A DNA stretch of 64,000 nt from Geothrix sp. SG200 (GTDB lineage: Bacteria > Acidobacteriota > Holophagae > Holophagales > Holophagaceae): the NCBI RefSeq assembly GCF_022808935.1, contig NZ_JAKZFR010000003.1:1-64000 (forward strand), given 5' to 3'. Made by a program: the position numbers and the translations under genes. Below the pieces are notes generated by a model that was given only the letters and a program-made list of their open reading frames with translations, did not search any database and was not told the origin of the DNA. Every line of letters begins with the position of its first letter. The first letter of the stretch is position 1. Below are positions 54,064-62,675 of the stretch, piece after piece.

Positions 54064-55734
54064 CTAGAGGACGTTGACGGCCTTCCAGGCGGTGTTCACG
54101 GTGTTGTATTCCACGGAGGCGGCGCCGTAGAGGTCGGCGGCGGCGCTCAGGGTGGCGGTGCGGGCACCGGCGTAGTTGGTGCTGCTGGTCATGTAGACCG
54201 TGAGGGCGCGATACCAGATGCGGGAGGCCTTGTCGTTGCCCAGGCCGGCGATGCTGGTGACGCCGTTGGCCATGGGGGACTGGATGCCGTCGGAGAAGGT
54301 GTCGATCTGGCTGCCGTGGGACAGGAGGAAGAAGAAGTGGTTCGCGACGCCGGAGCTGTAGTGGACGTCCAGGCGGCCGAGGGACTTGGACCAGGCGTCG
54401 GGGCTCTTGCCGTCCAGGCTGGGCTTGTGCATGAAGCGCAGGGGCCGGTAGTAGCTGGCGGTGGCCAGCTGCTCGCCGATGTAGTAGTTGGCGGCGGGCA
54501 CGGCCTTGCTGGTGGAAGGCGTGGGGGTGGTGGTTCCGGTCCAGTAGACGTTGATGGTCGAGGTGATGTTGCTGTAGTTGGGCACGGTGGTGGTGCCGCC
54601 CCCGTGGGCCATGAACTCGACCATGGTGCCGAAGATGTCCGAGTTGGCTTCGTTCAGGCCGCCGGACTCACCGCGGTAGGTGAGGTTGGCGGTGCGGGCA
54701 CAGACGCCGTGGCTCATCTCGTGGCCGGCCACGTCGATGGACTCGAGGGACTTGAAGGAGGAGCCGTCGCCGTAGGTCATGCAGAAGCAGCTGTCGGACC
54801 AGAAGGCGTTGTCGTAGGCGCTGCTGTAGTGCACGCGGCTGTAGGTGGCGGTGCCGTTCCCGTCGATGCCGTTGCGGCCGAAGATGTTCTTGTAGAAGTC
54901 GTAGGTGAGGCCCACGCCGTAGTGCGCGTCCACCGCCGCGGTCTGGCCGTTGGCGGAGGTGGTGCTGGCGCCGGAGACGTAGTTCGCGCCGTCGCCCCAG
55001 GTGTTGTCGGCATCGGTGTAGGTGGTGCCGTTGCCGGTGGTGGCGTGGTTCAGGTCGCGGGTGTCGAAGTTCATGCCGCGGACCGTGTCCCGCAGCTCGT
55101 AGCCGCTGGCCAGGCTATTGGTGTTCAGGGCCACCACGCCGGAGTACTGGCTGTTGCCGGTGCCGTTGGCGGCGGCGGTGTGCAGGGTGCTCCACTGCTC
55201 CAGGATGGCGCCGCTGTGGGCGTCCACGAGGAAGTCGGTGTGGCGGGTCTCCTCGGCGCCGTTCTCCAGCTCCGTGTGGATGTGGTAGGCCAGGGTGGGC
55301 TGGCCGACGGTCACCACCACGAGCTCGGAGGTGGGCGTGTGGGCGTAGGCGCCCTTGGGGGCCAGGGACTGGTGGGCCACGGCCAGGGCCTCGGAGGCGC
55401 CGAGGGTGGGCGTGACGTTCAGGTTGAGGCCGCGGACCAGGGCGTCCGTGCGGCCCGTGACGGCGCCGCCCTTCATGTGGACGATGGTCTCGCCCTCGAA
55501 CACGCGCACGCCCTTGTAGAACTGGTTCATGCGGACGTGGGCCTCGCCGGTGGCCTCTTCGAAGACGTTCTTGGTGGCGAAGCCGGCATTCCGGTCCAGG
55601 CCCAGCTGGAAGACGCGGGCGTCCAGGTGACGGGCCGCCTCGTTGGCGAGAGAGCTGTCCACGGGACGGGCGGCGAAGGCCGGGACCACCAGAAGGGCGG
55701 CGGCGGCAAGGCGAAGGGTGAGACGGGATGGCAT
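54064..55734 (-). CDS. Thermolysin-type (M4) metalloprotease, secreted (556 aa)
   Basis: Signal peptide (LRLAAAALLVVPAFA), then a propeptide of FTP and PepSY type (about 30-190; GEAHVRMNQFYKGVRVFEG), followed by the catalytic domain with the zinc motif HEMSHG (about 336-341) and GLNEANSD (about 355-362) holding the third ligand Glu. A later DVHYSSGVANHFFFLLS carries the catalytic-site histidine found in M4 enzymes. It is exported as a zymogen and matures by self-cleavage. ATG 55734. No T2SS genes nearby. Confidence 0.93.
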   Translation of the reverse strand: MPSRLTLRLAAAALLVVPAFAARPVDSSLANEAARHLDARVFQLGLDRNAGFATKNVFEEATGEAHVRMNQFYKGVRVFEGETIVHMKGGAVTGRTDALVRGLNLNVTPTLGASEALAVAHQSLAPKGAYAHTPTSELVVVTVGQPTLAYHIHTELENGAEETRHTDFLVDAHSGAILEQWSTLHTAAANGTGNSQYSGVVALNTNSLASGYELRDTVRGMNFDTRDLNHATTGNGTTYTDADNTWGDGANYVSGASTTSANGQTAAVDAHYGVGLTYDFYKNIFGRNGIDGNGTATYSRVHYSSAYDNAFWSDSCFCMTYGDGSSFKSLESIDVAGHEMSHGVCARTANLTYRGESGGLNEANSDIFGTMVEFMAHGGGTTTVPNYSNITSTINVYWTGTTTPTPSTSKAVPAANYYIGEQLATASYYRPLRFMHKPSLDGKSPDAWSKSLGRLDVHYSSGVANHFFFLLSHGSQIDTFSDGIQSPMANGVTSIAGLGNDKASRIWYRALTVYMTSSTNYAGARTATLSAAADLYGAASVEYNTVNTAWKAVNVL

Positions 55735-55973
55735 GATGACCTCCAGGGAGTCTAAGCTCCGGATGGGTGGATGGGGATGACAAGGACTGGGGTGCGTGAA
55801 TGAATCCTAGGTGGCAGAAGGCAAATCATCCCTGTTAAGAGTTATGAATTTTTATGAGAATCAATTCTATTTGAGAGGTTTGGGGAGGCCCCTGTCACCA
55901 TCGGGGGATCGAGCCACTCCGGTTTTCCCCCCTTTGTTTCCGCTGACACCCCGGCCCACCTGAGGACCCCACG

Positions 55974-57293
55974 ATGACCTCCGCGATTCCCGGTGCCTTC
56001 CATCCGAGCACCCGGCTCTACCGGTTCACGATCCTGATCTTCATCAGCCTGCTGGTGCTGGGGAGCTACTTCGCCTACGACAGCATCGGGGCCCTCGAGA
56101 CCACGCTGATGCGGGAGCTGAACCTCGACCGGAGCACCATCGGCAACCTCTATACGGCCTATTCCGTGGCCGCCATCGCCATCGTGTTCTTCGGCGGCAT
56201 GCTCTACGACAAGCTGGGGCCCCGCAAGGCCAGCCTGTTGTTCAGCACCCTCGTCTTCCTGGGCGCGGTCATCGTGGCAGTGGCGAAGGGCAAGTGGATG
56301 CTCATCTTCGGACGGCTGATCTTCGGCGCCGGCTCCGAATCCCTCATCGTGGTCCAGAGCGCCATCATCAGCCGCTGGTTCAAGGGCAAGGAGATGGCCA
56401 TGGCCTTCGGGATCGCGCTGACCCTCAGCCGGGTGGGCACGCTGTTCTCCTTCAACACCGAGGAGCTCATCGCGGACCACTTCCACAGCTTCCGCACGGC
56501 CCTCTGGGCTGCGGCCCTGCTCTGCCTCTTCTCCGTGGTCTGCAACCTGGTCTTCGTGGCCATGGACCGGCACGGCGAACGCGAGCTGTCCCTGCCGAAG
56601 GCCGGCGCCGGCGACAAGATCGTCTTCTCCGACCTCAAGAAGTTCACGTCGTCCTACTGGTTCGTGGTGCTGCTCTGCGTGACCTTCTACAGCGCCATCT
56701 TCCCGTTCACCGCCCTCTCCACGGACATGTTCCACGACAAGTGGGGGATCCCCCTGGTCAGCGCCTCGAACGGCGGGTTCCTGACCCGGGTCTTCTACAA
56801 CTTCACCCACATGTTCAGCACCGCCCCTGGGATCACGAGCATCGCCATCGCCGCCTCGATGTTCTTCGCGCCCTTCGCGGGGGACCTGGTGGATCGCCTG
56901 GGCCGGCGCGCCTCCTTGATGGTGGTGGGCTCCCTGCTGATGATCCCGGCCCACCTCCTGATGGGCATCACCCACTGGAACCCCATCCCGATGATGGTGA
57001 TGCTGGGCGCGGCCTTCGTGCTGGTGCCCGCCGCCATGTGGCCTTCCGTGCCCCTGGTGGTGGAGGAGAACCGGGTGGGCACGGCCTTCGGCCTGATGAC
57101 GGCCATCCAGAACCTGGGGCTGGCGCTGTTCCCCTACCTCAACGGCAAGCTGCGGGACGTGACGGGCACCTACACCTCCACCCAGGTCATGTTCGCGGGA
57201 CTGGGCCTGGCGGGGCTCGTCTTCGCCTTCCTTCTGCTGCGAGCGGACAAGCGGCATGGCGGCGTCCTGGAGGCCGGGTCCTCCAAGGCCTAA
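55974..57293 (+). CDS. MFS transporter (439 aa)
   Basis: Twelve hydrophobic helices. Loop 2-3 carries GGMLYDKLGPRKASL (about 75-89), the usual 'G..aDr.GrR' motif of the major facilitator superfamily, and the second half repeats it as GDLVDRLGRRASL. Substrate unknown. ATG 55974. The 240 bp before it (55735-55973) contain an AT-rich part (AAGAGTTATGAATTTTTATG near 55835) that may hold divergent promoters for this gene and the protease. Confidence 0.88.
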   Translation: MTSAIPGAFHPSTRLYRFTILIFISLLVLGSYFAYDSIGALETTLMRELNLDRSTIGNLYTAYSVAAIAIVFFGGMLYDKLGPRKASLLFSTLVFLGAVIVAVAKGKWMLIFGRLIFGAGSESLIVVQSAIISRWFKGKEMAMAFGIALTLSRVGTLFSFNTEELIADHFHSFRTALWAAALLCLFSVVCNLVFVAMDRHGERELSLPKAGAGDKIVFSDLKKFTSSYWFVVLLCVTFYSAIFPFTALSTDMFHDKWGIPLVSASNGGFLTRVFYNFTHMFSTAPGITSIAIAASMFFAPFAGDLVDRLGRRASLMVVGSLLMIPAHLLMGITHWNPIPMMVMLGAAFVLVPAAMWPSVPLVVEENRVGTAFGLMTAIQNLGLALFPYLNGKLRDVTGTYTSTQVMFAGLGLAGLVFAFLLLRADKRHGGVLEAGSSKA

Positions 57294-57341
57294 TCGGCTC
57301 GGGAGAGCCGGAGTAGACTGGAAACCCTTTCCGGAGTCCCC

Positions 57342-57767
57342 ATGACCCGCTGGCGGAGGACCCTCGCACACCTGGCCGGTGGCTTGGCGCTCCTGGCCGC
57401 GCTGATGGCCCCGCTGGCTTGCGGCCCGGGGGCGGTGCCCCCAGCCCAGCCAGCGGCGCAGCCCCCGGCCCAGGTGCGTCAGGCCTCGCCGAACGACATG
57501 ATTCCCGCGTCGGCCCGGGAGACCCTGGCCTACATCCGGAAGCACGGCTACGCCGCACCCGGGTACATTGGGGGGCGGGTCTTCGGGAACTACGAAGGCG
57601 TGCTGCCCCGCTACGACGCCCGCCGCAAGCGCATCGAGTACCGCGAGTGGGACGTGCATCCGAAGGCCGAGGGGCGCAACCGCGGCGCCGAGCGCCTGGT
57701 GACCGGCAGCGACGGCCGGGCCTGGTACACAGCGGACCACTACCGCACCTTCACCGAGGTGAAGTGA
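57342..57767 (+). CDS. Barnase-type ribonuclease, lipoprotein (141 aa)
   Basis: The mature part matches barnase: [16 protein letters not shown], then catalytic Glu102 (EYREWDVHP), Arg118 (GAERLVTG) and His133 ([11 protein letters not shown]), spaced 16 and 15 residues apart against 14 and 15 in barnase. It cleaves RNA after G. The N-terminal signal ends in APLAC (Cys27), a lipobox, so the enzyme is probably anchored to the membrane outside the cytoplasm. The stop overlaps the start of the barstar-like gene (TGATG). ATG 57342. Confidence 0.88.
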   Translation: MTRWRRTLAHLAGGLALLAALMAPLACGPGAVPPAQPAAQPPAQVRQASPNDMIPASARETLAYIRKHGYAAPGYIGGRVFGNYEGVLPRYDARRKRIEYREWDVHPKAEGRNRGAERLVTGSDGRAWYTADHYRTFTEVK

Positions 57768-58225
57768 TGGCTGGCCGCCTGGACTGGTCCTTTCTGGCTT
57801 CGACCCAGCGGCCCCGCGTGCACGTGTGGTCCGGGTCCGCCTCCGCCCTGGTGGATGCCGCGCCCGCGGAGACCGGCCGGTTGCTCCGCTGGCTGCGGGG
57901 CGACCGCATGCGGACCCGGGCGGGGCTCCTGGACGAATGGGCCGCCGCGGCCCAGTTCCCCCCCCACTTCGGCGGCACCTGGGACAGCCTGCGGGACTGC
58001 CTCTCGGACCTGCCCGAGGGCGGCGCCTTCCTGGTGCTGGAGGCGGACCAGCTCCTTCAGGACGCCTCGCCTGAGGATGGGGTCACGCTGATGGCCGTCC
58101 TGGCCGACGTCGCCGAGGACCTGGCCCCCCAGCCCTTCCACCTGGTGCTCCAGGTGGATCCCGCCCGCCGGGGCGACCTGGTGGCCGGCCTCCGGGCCCT
58201 GAATGTGGCCTACGGGGATCTCTAG
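57767..58225 (+). CDS. Barstar-family ribonuclease inhibitor (152 aa)
   Basis: The barstar core is FPPHFGGTWDSLRDCLSDLP (about 64-83), corresponding to the helix with Asp residues that block the barnase active site (Asp73 and Asp77 here). It is longer than barstar (90 residues) because of an extra N-terminal part. No signal sequence, so it stays in the cytoplasm and protects against uncleaved enzyme. ATG 57767 overlaps the stop of the ribonuclease gene, giving coupled translation. Confidence 0.86.
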   Translation: MAGRLDWSFLASTQRPRVHVWSGSASALVDAAPAETGRLLRWLRGDRMRTRAGLLDEWAAAAQFPPHFGGTWDSLRDCLSDLPEGGAFLVLEADQLLQDASPEDGVTLMAVLADVAEDLAPQPFHLVLQVDPARRGDLVAGLRALNVAYGDL

Positions 58226-58237
58226 GGCCTGACGGTC

Positions 58238-58870
58238 CTAGAACAGGGCCTTGAAGGCCTCGAAGGCCTGGCGCAGGTTCGCCAGTTCCTCGCGCAGCGA
58301 GGCGACCTCGGCCTCCAGTTGTTCCACCCGGCCTGGCGCCGAGGGAAGGGTGGACTTGGCGGGAGCGGCCTCGGCCGCCACCGGACCCGCGAGCAGGTGC
58401 GCCACCCTCGCCTCCCGCGCGCCCGGGGCCCGGGTCAGGCGCACGGCCAGGGGGGGCTCGGCCTCCATCAGGGCCGCGAGGCAGCCCTCCAGCTCCGTCA
58501 GGTCCGGGAAGGTGTACATGCGCTTCGTGTTCGTGCGCAGCTCGCCGGGCGTCTGCGGGCCCCGCAGCAGCAACTCCGCCAGCAGGGCCGCCTCCTGCAC
58601 GGAGAGGTTCCAGGTGGGCTTGGCCGTGTGGGCGAACTTCGTCACCCGGCCCGGCCAGGTTTCCGCCAAACCCCGGGCCATGAGCGCATCCACCGCCGCC
58701 TGTACCTCGGCCTCCGACACCGCCAGCACGGGGTCCCGGTTGCTGGACTGATTGCAGGCGTTCACCAGGGCGTTCAACGAAAGCGGGTAGGCATCCGGCG
58801 TGCTGAGCTGCTTCTCCAGCAGGCAGCCGAGGACGCGGCACTCCAGGGGGGCAAGGTCGAGGTCGGGCAT
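58238..58870 (-). CDS. yceH: YceH/DUF480 family protein (210 aa)
   Basis: Two winged-helix domains: LECRVLGCLLEKQLSTPDAYPLSLNALVNACNQ at the start (residues about 8-40) is the classic signature, and TPGELRTNTKRMY opens the second. The last about 30 residues (QLEAEVASLREELANLRQAF) form a coiled coil. The function is unknown; a role as DNA- or protein-binding factor is likely. ATG 58870. It is convergent with the barstar gene (12-bp gap). Confidence 0.9.
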   Translation of the reverse strand: MPDLDLAPLECRVLGCLLEKQLSTPDAYPLSLNALVNACNQSSNRDPVLAVSEAEVQAAVDALMARGLAETWPGRVTKFAHTAKPTWNLSVQEAALLAELLLRGPQTPGELRTNTKRMYTFPDLTELEGCLAALMEAEPPLAVRLTRAPGAREARVAHLLAGPVAAEAAPAKSTLPSAPGRVEQLEAEVASLREELANLRQAFEAFKALF

Positions 58871-58877
58871 GGAGGCA

Positions 58878-59450
58878 TTATGCCTCCGCCGGGAGCCGAC
58901 CCAGGTCCTCCAGCAGGGCCCGCCGGGTGGCGGGGCTGAGGGGGGTGCCGACCGCGAGCTCCGGCAGGTCCACCAGCACGCCCACGGGGGTGCGGTCGCC
59001 CACAGGGAAGATGAGGAACTGGACGGAGGAGAGGCGCGCCTCGTCCATCTGGGCCGCGTCGAAGCGGGCCGACTCGCGGCTTCCGTCCGTGAAGGTCAGG
59101 TGCAGGTGGCCCGGGAGGCCCCGCCAGCGGCGGAGGAGCACGGGGCGCAGGGCGGCATCGGGGATCTCGATGAGCAGGGTGCAGCCCAGCTCCCCCTCGC
59201 CGCCGAGAACCGCGTTGTAGGTGTCCAGCTCGTGCCGGATGTCCGACTCGCGCACCATCTGCTCGGCGCGGACCATCTCCTGGATCTGGTAGCGGATGGT
59301 CTCCTGGTTCTCGAAGAGCAGCGTGAGGTGGTCGCCCAGGTGGACCCGGCGTAGGTCCTTGGCAGCCATGGCGGAAGCCCGGATGGCGTCCCGCCGGTCC
59401 GCGTAGGTGAGGAAGTCCAGGATCTCGGCGCGCTCGACCTTCGCCCTCAT
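58878..59450 (-). CDS. DUF3501 family protein (190 aa)
   Basis: The protein begins AEILDFLTYADRRDAIRASAM and has HLGDHLTLLFENQETIRYQIQEMVRAE (residues about 37-63), which are typical of DUF3501. This family is usually encoded next to a CCG-type Fe-S oxidoreductase and a rubrerythrin, as here. No catalytic motif is known. ATG 59450 overlaps the stop of the Fe-S gene by 4 bp. Cytoplasmic. Confidence 0.85.
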   Translation of the reverse strand: MRAKVERAEILDFLTYADRRDAIRASAMAAKDLRRVHLGDHLTLLFENQETIRYQIQEMVRAEQMVRESDIRHELDTYNAVLGGEGELGCTLLIEIPDAALRPVLLRRWRGLPGHLHLTFTDGSRESARFDAAQMDEARLSSVQFLIFPVGDRTPVGVLVDLPELAVGTPLSPATRRALLEDLGRLPAEA

Positions 59451-60841
59451 GGCGCCTCCCGGGCCGCGGGGTTCGGGAAGCCGTCCTTGCGGTAGGCCCG
59501 GGCCAGGATCGTCATGGGGTGCAGGGCCCGCCGCCCGGCGTGCTGTTCGAACTGCATGCCCGCCAGGGGGCACTCCGTGGCCCAGACCTCGGCCTCCGCC
59601 GCGGCCTGCATGCCTGTGAAGGCCTTCTGGCCCACGCGGCGGCTGGCCTCGTAGGTCTCGGCGCGCATGGCGTAGGTGCCGTCGTGGCCGCAGCACTCCA
59701 TCACGGAGACGATGGAGACGCCGGGGATCTTCTTCAGCAGGTCGCGGCCCTTGAAGCCCACCCGCTGGGCGCGCAGGTGGCAGGGGGCGTGGTAGGCGAT
59801 GGGGCCCGGGCTGGATTCGAAGCTCCAGTTGGCCCGGGGCTCGTTCCGGATGGACCAGAGGAACTCCGCCGGGTCCCGCACGGCGGCGGCGAGCTTTTTC
59901 GCCCGCTCGCGGTCCTCGCCCTCCAACAGCTCCGGGTACTCCTGGCGCAGCATCATGGCGCAGGTGGGGTTGATGGCCAGCACCAGCGAGCCCGCCTCCA
60001 CGTGGGGCATGAGCGCGTCCAGGTTGGCGTGGGCCTGCTTCCGGAGGCTGTCCAGGTCGCCGTGCTCCCAGGCGGGCATGCCGCAGCACTGGAGGCCCTT
60101 CACGCAGCCCGCCCGGCAGCCGTTCTTCTCCAGCACCTCCAGGGTGTCCTTGCCGAGCTGGGGCTCGTTGTTCTGCACGATGCAGGTCTGGAAGAGCACG
60201 GCCTCGGCGCCGGGCCGCGCCTGGATGCGGCCGCTCTTCTCGGCCCAGGCCTCGAAGGTGGCGGAGGCGAAGTCCGGCAGGTGAGCCTCCCGGTGGATGC
60301 CCAGCGTCTTCTCCATGAACCAGCGGTGGATCGCCACCCGGTTCATGGTGTTGGCCAGGCCGAAGGAGGCTCGGGCCAGCTTGGCGGAGAGATCCGGGTC
60401 GCCCAGGAGCTGGTCGCGCAGGGTGCCGCCCTCGCGCCGTCGGCGCTGGGCCTGGTAGCGGTGGACGAGCCTGGGGAAGTCCAGGGCGAAGGCGTGGCCC
60501 TCCCGCGGCGTGTAGGGGCACTGCACCTCGCAGAGCTTGCACTGGAAGCAGTCGTCCATGACGCCGTCGCGCTCCGCCTTCGAGAGGGCGCGAACGTCGC
60601 CGTGGTGCGTCTCGTCCAGCAGGGCGAAGAGGCCCGGGAAGGCGTCGCAGTACTTGAAGCACATGCGGCAGCCGTGGCAGATCTCAAAGGCCCGCTCCAC
60701 CTCCTCCTTCAGCAAGGCCTCGTCCCAGTAGCGGGGATCCGCCGGGTCGTAGACCGTGCTCTTTCCCGCCAGATAGCTGATGCGCTCACCGGGCGTGGTG
60801 TGCGGGCGGTCGTGGTCACCCACCGAGTAGCGCTCGGCCAT
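59447..60841 (-). CDS. CCG-domain iron-sulfur oxidoreductase (GlpC/HdrD-like, 464 aa)
   Basis: Two 4Fe-4S motifs ([11 protein letters not shown], about 55-65, and [12 protein letters not shown], about 98-109) are followed by two CCG domains with [11 protein letters not shown] (about 256) and [10 protein letters not shown] (about 380). These hold clusters in heterodisulfide reductase and glycerol-3-phosphate dehydrogenase subunits. It probably feeds electrons to the rubrerythrin or DUF3501 partner; this is inferred from co-location. ATG 60841. Confidence 0.88.
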   Translation of the reverse strand: MAERYSVGDHDRPHTTPGERISYLAGKSTVYDPADPRYWDEALLKEEVERAFEICHGCRMCFKYCDAFPGLFALLDETHHGDVRALSKAERDGVMDDCFQCKLCEVQCPYTPREGHAFALDFPRLVHRYQAQRRRREGGTLRDQLLGDPDLSAKLARASFGLANTMNRVAIHRWFMEKTLGIHREAHLPDFASATFEAWAEKSGRIQARPGAEAVLFQTCIVQNNEPQLGKDTLEVLEKNGCRAGCVKGLQCCGMPAWEHGDLDSLRKQAHANLDALMPHVEAGSLVLAINPTCAMMLRQEYPELLEGEDRERAKKLAAAVRDPAEFLWSIRNEPRANWSFESSPGPIAYHAPCHLRAQRVGFKGRDLLKKIPGVSIVSVMECCGHDGTYAMRAETYEASRRVGQKAFTGMQAAAEAEVWATECPLAGMQFEQHAGRRALHPMTILARAYRKDGFPNPAAREAP

Positions 60842-60862
60842 GCGTCACCTCGAAAGGATCTG

Positions 60863-60950
60863 GAACGCGAAGAGCGCGAATGGGGCGAAGAACCACGAAT
60901 TCAAAAATGACTGCTTGGCGTTCTTCGCTTCCTTGACGCCCTTCGCGTTC
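60863..60950. repeat. Intergenic long hairpin (REP-like) between rubrerythrin and Fe-S genes
   Basis: GAACGCGAAG (60863-60872) pairs with CTTCGCGTTC (60941-60950) and the inner GCGAAGAAC (60885-60893) with GTTCTTCGC (60920-60928). The unit is built from repeated GCGAAG words. It fills the gap inside the operon and may affect mRNA stability or be a mobile repeat. Confidence 0.75.
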
Positions 60951-60955
60951 TTCTT

Positions 60956-61375
60956 TCAGCTGATGGACTCGAGCATCTTCTGGAAGCGGCCGGCGTGGCT
61001 CTTCTCGGCCTTGGCCAGGGTCTCGAACCAGTCGGCGATCTCGGCGAAGCCCTCCTCGCGGGCGGTCTTGGCCATGCCCGGGTACATGTCCGTGTACTCG
61101 TGGGTCTCGCCGGCGATGGCGGACTTGAGGTTCAGGGCGGTGTCGCCGATGGGCAGGTCCGTGGCGGGATCGCCCACGGCCTTCAGGTAGTCCAGGTGCC
61201 CGTGGGCGTGGCCGGTCTCGCCGTCGGCCGTCTCCTTGAAGTTGCCGGCCACCTCCGGGTAGCCCTCGATGTCGGCGACCTTGGCGAAGTAGAGGTAGCG
61301 GCGGTTGGCCTGGGATTCGCCCGCGAAGGCGTCCTTCAGGTTCTGGTGGGTGCGGGTGCCTTTGAGCTTGGTCAT
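60956..61375 (-). CDS. Rubrerythrin family protein without rubredoxin domain (139 aa)
   Basis: The ferritin-like four-helix bundle has two iron-binding Glu patterns: [18 protein letters not shown] (about 15-32), [21 protein letters not shown] and [10 protein letters not shown]. The C-terminal rubredoxin domain is missing, so electrons must come from another protein, perhaps the neighbouring Fe-S oxidoreductase. Such proteins reduce hydrogen peroxide. ATG 61375 follows GGAGG (minus strand, about 61380). It is the first gene of the operon, divergent from oxyR. Confidence 0.92.
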   Translation of the reverse strand: MTKLKGTRTHQNLKDAFAGESQANRRYLYFAKVADIEGYPEVAGNFKETADGETGHAHGHLDYLKAVGDPATDLPIGDTALNLKSAIAGETHEYTDMYPGMAKTAREEGFAEIADWFETLAKAEKSHAGRFQKMLESIS

Positions 61376-61449
61376 GGCTCCTCCGGGATCGGGTCCCCAA
61401 GGTAGGTCCGGCGGCGCCGCGGGGCCGATACTTCTTCCGGATCGCCTTG

Positions 61450-61464
61450 ATAGTACAGGGCTAT
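61450..61464. promoter_or_regulatory. OxyR-type operator half-site
   Basis: ATAG-TACAGGG-CTAT matches one half (ATAG-N7-CTAT) of the OxyR binding consensus. It is between the divergent rubrerythrin and oxyR genes, where OxyR would control both. Confidence 0.72.
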
Positions 61465-61519
61465 CGGCGCCTTCTCCGGACCTTGGCGAGGCCAATCGAG
61501 GCTGCCATGCTCGCCCTCG

Positions 61520-62428
61520 ATGGCGCGCCCTTCCGACCTCTCCCTCCGGCAGCTGGAGTACCTGGTGGCCCTGGCGGACACCCTGGGCTTCCATCGGGCT
61601 GCGGAGCGCGTCCACGTCTCCCAGCCCTCCCTCAGCGCCCAGATCCAGCAGATCGAGGCCACGCTGGGCCTGCGCCTCTTCGAGCGGGACCACCGCCGGG
61701 TGCTCCTCACGCCCGCGGGCGGGGCGGTGGTGGCCCGGGCCCGCCGCATCCTGCGGGAGGCCCAGGACCTCCTGGCCTCGGCCCAGGCCTGGCGGGATCC
61801 CTTCCAGGGCACCTGGCGCCTGGGGGTCATCCCCACGGTGGCGCCCTACCTGCTGCCGGAGGTGCTGCCCGCCGTGACCGCCGCCCACCCGGATCTGCGC
61901 CTGAAGCTCCGGGAGGAGCGCACGCCCGTCCTGCTGGCGGAGCTGGCCGCCGGAGGCCTGGAGGCGGCCATCCTGGCGGAGGGGGCGGACCTGGGCGACC
62001 TGGTGCGCACGCCCCTGCGGGAGGACCCCTTCCTGCTGGCGGCGCCCCTCCACCATCCCGCGGCCCGGAAGACGCAGGTGAGCCTCCGGGACCTGGAGGG
62101 CCAGCCCCTCCTGCTGCTGGAGGACGGCCACTGCCTTCGGGGCCAGGCCCTGGCCTTCTGCGGGGAGGCCGGGGCGCGGGAGGTGGACTTCCGGGCCTCC
62201 AGCCTGCCCACCCTGGTGCAGATGGTGGCCGCAGGCCTGGGCCTCACCCTGCTGCCCGGCCTCTGCATCCCGGTGGAGGCGAGCCGCGCGCCGCTGATTC
62301 TGCGCCCCTTCGGCCGGCCGGTGCCTGGACGCACCCTGGTGCTGGCGTGGCGGAAGGAATCACCCCTGGCCGAGGCCATGGGGACCTTCGCGGAGGACCT
62401 GCGGAGGGCTTGGCCGGAGACCCGCTAG
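61520..62428 (+). CDS. oxyR: Hydrogen-peroxide-sensing LysR regulator OxyR
   Basis: LysR helix-turn-helix at the N-terminus (LEYLVALADTLGFHRAAERV, about 12-31) and the OxyR redox motif EDGHCLRGQALAFC with Cys205 and Cys214, nine residues apart as Cys199 and Cys208 in E. coli OxyR. The following ASSLPTLVQMVAAGLGLTLLP also matches OxyR. Peroxide forms a disulfide and changes DNA contacts. ATG 61520. It probably controls the divergent rubrerythrin operon. Confidence 0.93.
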   Translation: MARPSDLSLRQLEYLVALADTLGFHRAAERVHVSQPSLSAQIQQIEATLGLRLFERDHRRVLLTPAGGAVVARARRILREAQDLLASAQAWRDPFQGTWRLGVIPTVAPYLLPEVLPAVTAAHPDLRLKLREERTPVLLAELAAGGLEAAILAEGADLGDLVRTPLREDPFLLAAPLHHPAARKTQVSLRDLEGQPLLLLEDGHCLRGQALAFCGEAGAREVDFRASSLPTLVQMVAAGLGLTLLPGLCIPVEASRAPLILRPFGRPVPGRTLVLAWRKESPLAEAMGTFAEDLRRAWPETR

Positions 62429-62577
62429 GGCGTGCATTCGCCTTCGCCACCGCAGGTGGCTTTCTCGTGGTGCCTTTTCACCGGGAGGGCCGACCCATGT
62501 GGCGGACACCAACAGCCTTGCCGTGATGGTCAAGTTCCTGGGCCATGCCAACCCACGGTTCATCGCGCCGCATTAAG
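62429..62577 (+). pseudogene. Possible remnant of a tyrosine recombinase C-terminus
   Basis: A frame ending TAA at about 62577 reads NSLAVMVKFLGHANPRFIAP, close to the 'LLGHA' region after the third catalytic residue of phage-type integrases. Only about 25 residues can be compared and the upstream part is not recognisable. It may be chance. Confidence 0.25.
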
Positions 62578-62605
62578 TTGCACTGAGACTCAATACACCT
62601 ATATT
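62578..62605 (+). promoter_or_regulatory. Candidate promoter of the cytochrome gene
   Basis: TTGCAC (62578-62583), 16-bp spacer, TATATT (62600-62605) resemble -35 and -10 elements in an AT-rich patch unlike the surrounding sequence. AGAGGAGA follows before the GTG start at 62676. Confidence 0.5.
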
Positions 62606-62675
62606 GAAAAAACATGCATATTTACGGCATGGAGGTTGATTTTTCGATAAGTGATCCAGCTCAGAGGAGAACGCC

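Noticed and set aside
57295-57310. Hairpin CGGCTC-GGGA-GAGCCG after the MFS gene as terminator
   Set aside because: The stem is short and no T-run follows; the ribonuclease gene starts 31 bp later.
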